Assembly: GCA_022113835.1 (NCBI GenBank)
Contig: JAILWY010000013.1
Span: 15,300,001 to 15,364,000, forward strand
From: Atopsyche davidsoni
Lineage: Eukaryota > Arthropoda > Insecta > Trichoptera > Hydrobiosidae
Direction: 5' to 3'
DNA length: 64,000 nucleotides
The first letter of the stretch is position 1. Every line of letters starts with the position of its first letter. The position numbers and the translations under genes were made by a program. Below are positions 12,523 through 23,900 of this stretch, one piece after another. The notes under the pieces were generated by a model. It was not told the DNA's origin. It saw nothing but the letters and a program-made list of their open reading frames with translations, and did no database searches.

Positions 12523-15160
12523 TAAAAAAAAATATTTTAACTCTACAGTTAAAATATTAACAATGATTTTCGTTGTCTATAAATAACAAAACTGCACGAG
12601 TATCAAACTATCAAATACATATTATACAGTATAAGCTCAGTAGCGTTTCAAATGAGTAAATAATTCATTTTTGTAAAAGTTTTCTGAGCTCCCCACAGCT
12701 CGAGCATGTTACCTGTCGAAAAGTTACCGCCTGGTCATTTGTCTTATGAATAATTCACAGTGAAACAATTGTTCGCGGTCAAAATGTTCGCCACAAAATA
12801 ATGCACGCGTCCCTCGTACGCATTTAATTAAAATAAAATTAAGCAAAGTTTTAATAAAATTTACATCTCAACTTGTTTCAGTTTAATTTCCTATGAATCC
12901 TACATTTGGAATAGAATTGCTGTATTCAAATTCGGCTGTAAAGTAACGTTAAGCTGGATTTGGTTCAGTGCAATTAGGTATGCTTTCGTGTGATGCTGTC
13001 TGTTTATTATTGTGGAAATTTTTCGCCGTATAAATGACCCATAACTTGCAGCCAAACGCTTCCGTCTACGTATAATCACATATATTTGTCACGCGGGTAA
13101 CATAAAATAATTTAGGCTGTTTTAAGTATCAATTAAATTTGTCGTTTTTCTAAGCAATTATATTCTTGCCATTGACTTTTCACATTATTTTTCTATTTGA
13201 CTCAATACGATACACCATTGATCGCACGCTGATTATATTTACCTCCCATTAAGGTTTTTCAGGAAATCATAATAAGCCTGAATACTGTATATTTTCAGAT
13301 ATATTTGATGTTATTTGTTTTATTTTTTGAACTCAAATACAATTAAGTATTATAAAATACGCAAAGGTTTATAAGACAGAAGTAAAACTCTGTTTTTTTT
13401 ATTTTAGAAGTAAAGAATCGTGCTTTTACAAGTGTAGTCTATGTCACAAAAAAAAACTGCCATTGTATTGAAAACTTGTGCGTGTTAATATGGAGTGAGT
13501 TTTTATTTATATGAGTTTTTGATGAATAGCTAACTCAGATACTTTCAATACGATAAATTAAAAAATCAAATGTGAATTTTTATGTGCTCTGTGTTAATTC
13601 AATAAATATCTCAGTGAGTTCATAAACCTCTGAGTAGAGCTTAATGCAATGAAAACAACTTCTGTAACATCTGGGGCTCTTCTCTTGGTAATTTACTACA
13701 ATTACGTCAATTATATGCCTTTGTATTACACCCTTAAGTCGCAGAATGTAAGAAGTGCCTGGAGGAAGTAGTTTACTTAACAATTTCCGCTTATTGCGTT
13801 CAGTTTCGGGAGACCTTCCTTCAGGGAAACCTGAAAATATCCCTTCACGCTGATTCTATTAGGAGAAAAGCGCTTTCAACAATTACCACCAGCACACAAA
13901 TTCTCCGACCTCATTTCAAAAGTCCAGGATATTGTCAAACTTTATCCGAATCCCAAAATTTACTAACGAGAATCCTGTATTTAAAAATTTAATAATATGC
14001 AAAATGCTTAAACGACTTTTCCTGAAGTACACACTGATAAACAATATGTATGGACTATACACACATGTTTTCGAACCATCGTAGCGTAAATTTTCTATAC
14101 CGCAAAAGCTTTTGGTTCTTATCAGAAAATATTCTCGATCGTCATAAGCCGAAGCTTCGGTCGTAACTTAGGCATTTTCTCGAAGCTTGATTATTTTAGC
14201 GGAGGCTTTGCGAGTTTATATTTTCAGGGAAGCGTTAATTTACCAACTAACCTTCACGCGGCGTATTTTTTTGGGGAGCTCGTTCTGTTTTGTCGCCGTT
14301 TTCGTGGGGTTGGCTGTTGTCTTACGCGTCATAACGTGCCCTAACGATGTCAGCCCTGGGAGAGAGAGAGCTGTTTTTTTCCCCAGGAACAATATGCCCT
14401 CTTGTTCTGCGACAGAAATAAGTGCCCAGATGACTCAGGGATGGAAAATGACACAACCTGATTGAATTACTCGTACTTAACAAAAAACTATTTCCAAATA
14501 TTATATTTTACGTGAACGTTTCAATAATTCATTATCAAGTATATTTTTTTTAATTTACCAAAAAAACAATAGGTTTTAAAATAGAAAATTGTAAAGATTC
14601 AAGCGACTGAGCTTTTTATGTTTGTTGTTTCAATGTAAAGTATTACTCTTTTTATCAGTCTTCAGAAAATGAGGTAAAAATACGTACAACACGCAACTTT
14701 TGTTTTCCCCAGACAATTAAATCCAATTAGGATCAGCCGTATCTATAAATGGAGTTATCTTTATATTAAAACAATCTCAAATAGCCTAAGTAAAGAAACA
14801 TGATGAATACCCAAGGGTGCGCGTGATGCTCATTGTGTTCGCTTTATTTAAATAACTGAAATATAATTAAATTCAAAAGCAAAATCAGTAATAGTAAGTA
14901 ACACGGGATCTCAGTGTACTCGAGATCATGAGATAAGCTCATTGTAGACTTCAGCAAATTTACAGAAGCTGAAATAATTACGGAAGCAAACTACAAGATC
15001 TACCTTATTTAGCGGACCGATAGCGTAAGAAACCTTGTAACGAGGCAACGAAAAAATACTTAATCTGGTTATACAACCGATCGAAGTATCCGGATTCTGT
15101 GTTGTATTAATTGCATTTAATTACAACAAGTAGATATAACATGTAAAAATATTATTGTAA
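12523..15160. other. Non-coding stretch with GC-richer patches
   Basis: No gene is supported. Patches at about 13010-13090 and 14150-14465 are GC/CpG-richer. The latter leaves a 92-codon plus-strand frame open (14187-14465) with one hydrophobic segment, but the frame has no recognisable family and starts inside AT-rich DNA. I treat it as possible regulatory DNA or an old repeat. Confidence 0.4.
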
Positions 15161-15445
15161 GAAATCAGCCCTTTGTCTATTTTTTAGTATTGCATTGTGG
15201 AATTGCGTTCATGTCTGTGCAAGTCAAATAGATTCAAGTTATTTTTATACATATTAAATAAGAAAATTATGTAGAATCAAGCCCTTGTCTATGTTTTATT
15301 TTTTCTGCTAAGCTTATGTTTTATTGTTTAATCCATATGCTCTTGTCTACGTTTTATTAGGTTTTTCTTTTTAACTTGAAAACAATAACACATTGAATTA
15401 TATTTTTGTCATAGTGTGTGGAATTTAGCTTTTGTCTATTATTTG
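15161..15445. repeat. Irregular short repeat (CCCTTGTCTATGTTTTATT-like)
   Basis: A phrase close to AGCCCTTGTCTATGTTTTATT recurs four times, near 15167, 15279, 15338 and 15427, each after a similar GGAAT/AGAAT-type lead. Spacing is uneven (about 60-110 bases), so it looks like a decayed tandem array rather than a simple satellite. Confidence 0.35.
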
Positions 15446-18180
15446 AACTTATTGTACTTGTAATTTGTTCCTGTTGTTTTATGAAAAATTGTGGGCTCAA
15501 ACATAGCCTTAACAGACCAAAAGGTATGAATATATATACTTTATAAAATTATAAAACGTAATAAAATATCAAAGATATTCTACAAAACACTACGATTAAT
15601 TATGATTTCTAGATTCTGACGTTATGACACCCAAGCATAATTTTTTTCTGGGAGTAAAAATAGTGAATCATTTTTTTTGTTCATTGATTCTATCACTTTT
15701 AATATTTGGCGGATATCATATTCTTTCTAAAGAGCTGTGTTAGCTTTGAAGTAAATTCTACTTTGGAAGTTTCTGAATAGAAGATCGTACTCGATAGATG
15801 AAGTCTTTCTTTTGTTCAATACGATTGCACCAAGAAGCATGTGGAAGCAGTTTTCGATCAAATAATGCTTGCACTGCGCCGGGATTTAAACTTCTTTACT
15901 TTATTTATCATGAACTCTGCGGGTCGCGTTATATTGCCTGTAAAAATTAATTTAAATAAAGTTACTTGGTTTTTTAATGTAACGGCGAGTTTTGCTTGGT
16001 ACTGGGCTTCGAATCTAATTTTCACGAAACTCCTAAAGATTGTCTCAGTACCAAGACCACGGAAATTTTAAGAGAAAACTCAGCATTATACCCAAGAACG
16101 CAGCATTTGCAAATGCAACCGCAAAACTCTGTTCAATTACTTTAATTCTGTAATTTTTTGCATAAAATTCAGATTCTGCATATATTTTTATCTTAATATT
16201 TAATTCATAACATTGACCTATTTAAATTATGATTCAGTATTTCATAGGTATTTGTATATCTTTATTACTTCTTATACAAATTCAGATTCATTTTTATATT
16301 TAAATCAAAAATCAATATTATTTAGAGCTTTGTACAAAATATTAATCATCGATATACTTCTCTAAGATTTTAGTCATACCTTTTAATCAGAAGTTTTACA
16401 CTAGTCATATTAGAGTTTATATGATAAATAACCTAACCTTGCCGATTGAATATGTTCAACTCTAAAACTTAAACCATAATTTATTATTAAGCCCGCAAAA
16501 CTCCGAGGTCTGAAGTTGCATGCCTAACATCTGAGATATGGCCAATCGATAGGACTTCCGGTGAAACACATACGTGCAAAGTTCAAGCAAAGTATTAGCA
16601 CGCTCTTACCAAGACAAATAAGTTCCCTTCTTGCATATCAAGTATCAAAAGAAAGCTCGATACTTCAATAAAACAAGAAATAAGTTTTTATAGAACAGAT
16701 CCATTAAATCATGAATAAATTATTATGGATACACGTCAGGTGATGTTTTATAATAACGAGAGCTACCTTTTGAATGACCTGATTATATATCTTAAAGGTT
16801 GTTGATAGTATAAAATTATTATTTGAAGGTTAAATTTATGACTGAGTTTTAAAAGAATGACATGAAATGCTACATATATGGCAGCGGCGTAAATATTCTA
16901 ATCAATGAGAAAAAAATCTATATTTTCTACTATCATACTTTATTGTAATATTGACGCCTGAAAAAGTCCTTTATGATTCAGTAATATTTACAAAATATTT
17001 ACATTTATCCTTCGCTTGTAATGAAAAATGCAACTTTAATAATTGGACAGTTCTAGGTGTTAAATAAATTCATTACAGGACATTGCCTTTTCACAATTCA
17101 AAGTATTCCCTGACAATAAATTAATAAGGATAAAAAAAACCCAAAGAGCCAAAAGAAAACTTTCTGCATAAAATTATTTTCAATAAAAGCGTGCAACTTT
17201 TTTGTGAAGATGAAACTGCTTATTCTTTTATTTTCTAAACTTAACTTTAAATTATGTTTATTGAATTTTATTTAACCTGAAAAATAAGTTTTTCTTTATT
17301 TTTTTTTATTTATATTTAAGCAATATTTATTTCAGAGGTAGATTTGAAAAAAAAACATTAAATTTAAATTCAGAAAAAACAGGGCCTTTGTTAATAAAAT
17401 AAAATCGGTAGACTGTGAAATTTTGATGTGTTAAAATTAAAAAAAAAATGGACGAGCTTATATTTTTCAGGAGATTATATTTTTATTTGCCTTTAACAAA
17501 TACAATGTATTTACAGTTAATCTGCGATACACGCGAATCGTCGTGTAAATGCTTAAGAATATAAGACAGATGGAATGTTTTATATTTTTTCATCACTTCC
17601 TGTGTGAATCAATAATCTCGATATAAATAGTTTATTATAATCAATACTAAAGAGCTGAAATAAATTTTTCCTGGACTCTTAAATGCAATATTTCAACCAT
17701 CACAGACCATCTCCACTTGAGAAGCGTATATCGATTCAGATATAGTTATATTTATTTTAGATATAGTTCAAGTTCAACAAACTACAACTTCTTTTTTATT
17801 ATTAATTTTCCTATAAATATATATATATATACCATTAAAAAGCCATCAATCAAAATCCCATTTTATTCTCAACACGCATGCAAGAAGATTAAAGTTTCTT
17901 TATTATTTATATTATAAAGCATTTGGAGTTGTATTTAAAATATTCTAGACGAAAGTAATAAAAAGAACCAAAAGCAAATAATACATTATACTGTGTCTAG
18001 TAAATAGTCAAAAATTATATTCGTTTTCTGTGGAACTCATATAATCTATTGACGAAGTAGTTATATGCTAGATTTTATTTCAAGTGGTACAAAGAATAAA
18101 AATTGACTAAATAAGTATTTACTCTGACTAATCTCTATCATACTTAAAAATACTTATGACCCGTGGTTCTGACCTTTAAC
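15446..18180. other. AT-rich non-coding stretch
   Basis: I see no gene or clear element. Open frames at 15841-16071 and 17717-17917 have no recognisable motif and AT-driven composition. Confidence 0.55.
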
Positions 18181-18184
18181 TGAA

Positions 18185-18425
18185 AACCCCTTTGTGTTTT
18201 CTGTTCAACGCTGCTATCCACCAGTTTATCTTTCCCAATGCACAACAGTTCTCTACCACTCTTTCTTACCTGTCTCTCTAAAACCCAAAGCCCATCAAGG
18301 TTGCTTTACAGTTCCGTATTTTCTGACTCTCGATCGTGCTTGCGGTGCAGATAAACCAATCCAGTGCAGTCTGCCATATTTTCCTGACATACCTACGCCG
18401 ACATTCTCATACAAATAATAAAGCT
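18185..18425 (-). pseudogene. Non-LTR retrotransposon tail fragment
   Basis: On the minus strand, near 18300-18385, the reading GRLHWIG, then LHRKHDRESENTEL after a one-base shift, resembles the RLRWLGHLxRM block found near the C-terminus of many LINE polymerases. The fragment at 46227 gives a similar reading (LGHLYRMHDRYS). The shared DNA word TCGATCGTGC(A/T)TGCGGT(A/G)CAGAT links the two. The fragment is 5'-truncated and frameshifted, and no reverse-transcriptase core is present. It could instead be a repeat that carries this tail. Confidence 0.5.
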
Positions 18426-18708
18426 TATTTTTATAGGATTCTACCAAATACAACTTTTGTTTGTAGGCCCACGTATGTTTTATATACTTAAATGAAGAAA
18501 AGCATAAAGAACCTTTAATTTTTTTTGCCACGCTTGTTTCCGGAGAGTGGAAGCGCTGGATTGATGAGAGTGATTTACACTGTGCAAACGCATTTATGTG
18601 GTTTTCCTTTTGTGTATTTTTATTATATATTTCTTTAATCAACTAATAAAGAACTAAGAACGTCATAAACCAATTCTACTTCAAATTGAACAATGTTTCT
18701 GACTATAG

Positions 18709-18710
18709 TA
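18709..18710. repeat. TA target duplication, left
   Basis: TA immediately outside the left terminal repeat, matched by TA at 19271-19272. Confidence 0.8.
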
Positions 18711-19270
18711 CAGGGTGTCCAAAGAGAGTATCGGGTATTTGTTAGTTCAGTAAAACGAAAACTAATAGTAATGAAGTATTTTTTTTAATTGTTGATTATA
18801 AAACTACAAATGGAAAATTATTTTAAAGAGATGATGTTATCCAAATGGTGACCGTTACGCTGCTGGCACTCTTCTAATCTGAAACGAAGATTGCTGATAA
18901 CACGCTGACACACAGCCCTCGATATTGCTGCCATTTCTGACCTGATGTTTTGTTTCAATTCCGTTAGGTTCATCGGATTATTCTCATAAACCCTACGTTT
19001 AAGGTATCCCCATACGAAATAGTCAAGAGGGCTAAAGTCAGGGCTTCTGGGAGGCAAGTTGATGTTACCTCTACGTGAAATGACCTTATTAGGAAATAAT
19101 TCGTGAACAGCTTCAATTGATTGATTGGATGTATGGCAAGTGTCTTGTTGGAACCATGTTCTTGAGTTGAAACTTTGAAACTCCTGCAACTCTGGGCCCA
19201 AATTTTTTCGCAGCATATCGCAATAACGATCACTATTCACATTCACCCGATACTCTTTTTGGACACCCTG
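18711..19270 (-). mobile_element. Tc1/mariner-like deletion derivative, copy 2 (best preserved)
   Basis: A 560-bp element flanked by TA on both sides. Its 26-bp terminal inverted repeats differ at one position only (CAGGGTGTCCAAAGAGAGTA... at the left, CAGGGTGTCCAAAAAGAGTA... on the other strand at the right, both ending TCGGGT). Between them lies the C-terminal half of a transposase gene on the minus strand and nothing else. Its 3' untranslated side is short and ends in the left repeat. Copies at 4250 and 55352 share the same arrangement, so the 5' half of the gene was lost before the family spread. These are non-autonomous elements that relied on a full-length relative. Confidence 0.92.
18818..19246 (-). 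pseudogene. Open C-terminal transposase remnant (DDE/D family)
   Basis: A 142-codon frame is open on the minus strand. It holds a WFQQD block (second catalytic aspartate, followed by TCH), then PPRSPDFSPLDYF (third catalytic aspartate) with 39 residues between the two aspartates. This is followed by WGYLKRRVYENNP and a helical tail ending NGHHLDNIISLK. That order is typical of Tc1/mariner-superfamily transposases in insects. The paired helix-turn-helix domain and first aspartate are absent, so it cannot catalyse transposition. The first codon of the frame is GTG, inside the terminal repeat; the same frame continues upstream through the repeat (GVQKEYRV), showing that no true start is present. 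Confidence 0.85.
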
Positions 19271-20890
19271 TATATTGAAGTGGCGCTCAAAGCCATTTCG
19301 TGTGACTTGGTGACGTCACAGACGGGAATATCGTGTTTCGCGGAGAGGCTATATTGCCGTGCGTATTAGTTACCGCCAGCTGCCTTCAGCCAAACGTCTG
19401 TTTTCTGCTCTTTGTCGGTTCCTGCTGGAAATTTGTCGAGATTACACTTTGTTTGGGACCGTTATTCTCCACATTTTACTACAGAGCCTAGGGGTTTTCC
19501 ACATCATACTAAGAAGCCATATTGGAGCAAATATTAAATAACAAAATACATGTATACATACCAATATACCACAGTATTGAAACAATTGTTTTATTTTTAT
19601 TAAAAATAAAATTAAATTGAGCATTAGGCTTGACAGAAATATGTCGTTTAACTCACCAATAAAATTGTTAAAAATATGACCTACTTATGGTGGCATTGGA
19701 TAAAAAGTGTCAATCATCATAGTATATCAGCATTATTATTTATTTACTTTTGCAAATGACAACATAAGATGGTGGGCAGAAAATACATCACAACTATCTG
19801 CCAAAAGCCGCTGCCAAGCGAATATTCAATATAACATTTCTGCCAGCAACAGAGTGCTGAAATATATAATATGTGTATAATTATATATACTTAAGGCCTC
19901 CAAAATCGAATACATTGAACTAATAAACCAGTTTTGAAGTCATAAATTGGACATATTTCAGCCTATTGATAAATATTGAAACATGAATAAAAGTTCTATA
20001 AATCAAAAGAAGGGATCAATAAAAATAATGAATTGTTTTCTGAGTTTACCAATTTATTTTTCAATATATAAGACTTGATATTTGAAATTGATTTAAGTGC
20101 AATGAAACTCTATTTTATCGTAAAATACCTACATTTTATTACATCAGCGATAGCAGGCAACTTTTTCTTAGGTTGCAGTCCCTTCAAATCTAATAATACC
20201 AAAATACAAAACTCGTATAACCGGAATCGGTTTTTTCAATTTTTCTTCCAAAACCAATCCGTCGTGGTTATCAATCATTTTTCCAATCGATTTATCTATG
20301 CGTTGCCTATATTTTTATTTTACTGACATTAATGTGTAGATTACTTATTGTTGTTGCCACCTGAATTGAAAATTTTTACCGAACCATCCAATATGCTTGA
20401 AAATGCAACCGGCATATCAATATTATGAAATTTGATTTTTTTCTACAAAGATCTTGAAAAATAAAAAAAACTAAATAATTGTTAAAATCATTTCGTGTGT
20501 AAATCGGTTTTATTGTAAAATAAAAACGGATGAATAATTGAACCATTGTTAATTAGTGGTAATCGTAATTTACTTTTAAATGCTGCATTCGAATTTAATA
20601 AAGCCACGAATGGTGTCGAATTTCACACTTGCATAAAACGATTTAAATTTTCGCTCAACTATGGAGCTACGGCCTTCGAAAAGATTACGGCGCTAGACTG
20701 CGATATTCTCCACCAGGTGTAAATTTGAATTCCAACTGTGTGTTGGAAAAAAAGTCTTTCTTGTTTTTTTTTCATTTTCTATTCATATTTTTTGACGCAG
20801 TTGTATAATATAATAAAGATTTGAATTCCCAAATATTTATCTAGCACCAGATAAATTACTTGCATATAATATAATGATTCAAGCATTAGT
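19271..20890. other. Non-coding stretch
   Basis: No gene. A perfect TGACGTCA lies at 19311-19318 in a CpG-richer patch (19290-19460) just outside the transposon. The rest is AT-rich. Confidence 0.55.
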
Positions 20891-20965
20891 TCAATGACAT
20901 AGCTACAGTGGTCGAAAGGACAACTGTGAGGTTATCAAGATGTGAGTTTGAATCCCCAGAATTTT
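20891..20965 (+). repeat. tRNA-derived (Pol III-like) remnant
   Basis: An A-box-like TAGCTACAGTGG (20900-20911) and a B-box-like GAGTTTGAATCCC (20944-20956) are spaced as in tRNA genes and tRNA-derived SINEs. The acceptor ends do not pair well and no poly-A tail is obvious. It reads as a decayed SINE head or tRNA pseudogene. The B-box side resembles the tRNA-like cores at 36089 and 54612. Confidence 0.45.
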
Positions 20966-23900
20966 TCTTGATGTTTCATGAGTAAAGCGATTTTTTTTAG
21001 TATTCGATTTTATTATTCTTTGTAATTTTGCAATATATCAATACAAAGATAAGGCTTATTATGAGGCTGTTCCGATAAGTAATCTATTGAAAGTACACGA
21101 ACGTCGTAAAAATAACGTTGTTCGAAATTCCTGCAATTCTCGCTAAAGTGTATTCGTTTTTATGGTTTACCTACAATGCCTTCAAAATATAACATCTTTA
21201 TACAACGTTTTGGATCGTAAAAGATAAAATCTGATATGGCGATATAAAAGTTACACTTCTATCAGGCAATTTGCCTTTATAAAGAATGATTTATTTTTGT
21301 ATATTATGACCAAGTAATTGTGTAGACTCGTAAACTTTTTATATTTTTTCAAAGCATTGCTTATAACAAATATTTTCACGAAAATCTTTTGATAATTAAT
21401 GACTGTAGGTTATGAAATTGATTTATTCATAATATTTCGTACTTTGAAAATATTTTATTTATATTATTGGCATTTAAAAAGGTACTCAGAGATAAGGCGA
21501 TTAAATTTTAAATCCAAATAAAATATAGGAAGATTCTTATATCGTTTTCACATGTAACCTTACTTTATTGTATACAAATATTATATCATTTTTCCTGGAT
21601 ATTATGATACTTACAGCGTTATTATCTGAACTGTCTGAATGTTCATTGATTGCCAAGCTTCAGTTGAATAGATAATATTGCAGAATATAACGTAATTTAA
21701 ATTATTTCACGCATATTTAAGCAAAAAATCTTCTGCGAAAAATTTATATAGTATTTTAAAATATTTTTAACGGGTTAAAGCAAAAATAAACATCATAAAA
21801 ATTCAATTACGTAAAAGTCGTCGTTAATTATTGTATAAATTTCAGGTGCCATAGTGACAACAATAATTTGCATTAAAACCTCATCTTGTGGAGTTAAATT
21901 TTCAATTTCGGTCGAGGAAAACAAACTTTACTTACACCGCCCAAAAATGGACACATTTGCGTAAGAAAATTCAAACAAAACTTTAAAAAGAGTAATAAAG
22001 CTATATGTGAATATTAATATACATTTTAATTAATAATATTAAAATAAAATGCTCAGGCACACGTATCGCGATAAAATTTCCCAGGGAATTTAGTAAAATT
22101 TTAATAAAATTCCTGCACCATACTTGAATTTTTTCATTAAAATGATAATCACATTACACCAGAGCATCATTGATTGTAATGTGTGTTTGTTTAATAATAA
22201 TATAACAATAATATCTGAAATGGATTCCTTTTGCAATAAACTTGTTAATATGTCGGTGAGTGTCATCCCAACTGGTTAGGTAGTTATTATTTACAGATTC
22301 AATTATGTCTTATTGATAATATCCTCACGTTCATGTTTCAGTCATATAGAGAGAAGCGGTGCGATGTAATTTTTTTATAGTGAATCATAAATCAGATCCC
22401 AGGGATAAAAATAATACCATGTCAAGCCAAGCCTTACAGGTTGATGGGGCGTTATGAGTGCCTAACTGGGCAGGTGGATGCTGTAAGATGGTCTGTCAGT
22501 CAATTCAATTTATATTTTCTTATAATTCAAGCAAATGAAATTTATATACTTCAGGCATAAAATATTTGAATTGTTTCAAGGGTAAATCTATAAAAATAAA
22601 TAACAACTTTTTTATGTGCTTATCGCATAGTAAAAAAGAACTGAAAATTGTCATAGTAAAACAATCACTGTAGAATAAAATAACATTTTGTTATAAGTAT
22701 ATTTAGTTAAAGTGTAAATAAAAATAATTTGATTATTGAAATTTAAAGTTGAATTTCACGCAGTTAATAATTATTATTAAAACAAAAATACTCAAGTTAC
22801 TGCACTAACTCTGTTCAATTAAAGAGGTTTTCCTTTCTTTATCTGTTGCTATGCGTTTATAAGCAATGGTGTTTAAAAATAACAATTTAAAAAATATAAA
22901 TTTTACTCGTGAAACGTCGGATGAAATCTTCGGATGAGACGGAACTAAAAATAATTTCTAGCACAAAAACTCAAGACGTAGGTCAATCCAAGATAAAAAA
23001 GCAGCTACCATCGTTCCTCCGAGCAAACTTATTTATATTTATTATTTACAATCTCAATTCATAATTCTTGATAATAAAATGCGGTAGATCTTCTAATATT
23101 GTTAACAAATATAATATGTACGAGACTCTACAGAAGCAAGTTATGTTATTTTTGAGATATAAATATAAAATGAAAAATATGTATACCCTGTACACACTGC
23201 TGTATTATTCATGACTCATACCTCTCACTAGGATGATTGTCATTTTCTTCAAATCTTTTCCGAGTGTTTTCAGAATCCGTGATATGTATGAGAAGATTGG
23301 GTACATCACCGCACATCCTGAAACTCGTCATATGAATAAACATGCTTCGTTATTTACAAAAAAAACTCCCCATGAAGTACGTCATCAGGTGGAAGTATTG
23401 CTTTTTCATCAAAATTTTATGTTTTAATAAAAATTACTTATACAAGTGATTCAAACAAACTGAACAGTCATTTTTTGCTTTTTTTTAGGCTATAATTTTT
23501 TTTATTTGGTAATGTAATCTACATATCAGTATATAATACTTAGAGGTAAGACAGTAGAAAGCGCAGACAAAAATGATGCAGTGAGTCATAAACTAGCATA
23601 CTTAGGTCAATTTATTAAAATAGCTCACTCTATTATTATTTGATACACGATGGTATCTTTAACCTTTTGTATTTAATGATAATAATGAACTGAAATTGAA
23701 TTATCAATAGTATATTAACCTTTGATTTAGTACATTGGTCTTTTTGAACCTCGAGAGAATTCAGTTGTGTTTACAAGTCGTTTTTCTTGTTTTCATTATT
23801 TTCAGATTGATTAAGAGGTTTAAAACTAATCGTTGATTGAACTCTCCGCGCATACTGATTACTATGCAAAGTCATTAGCAGGCAACCTAATAATAGCAAT

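Noticed and set aside
14187..14465. 92-codon plus-strand frame with one hydrophobic segment as a small membrane protein gene
   Set aside because: No conserved motif, no evident splice or promoter context, and the GC-rich patch alone explains the open frame.
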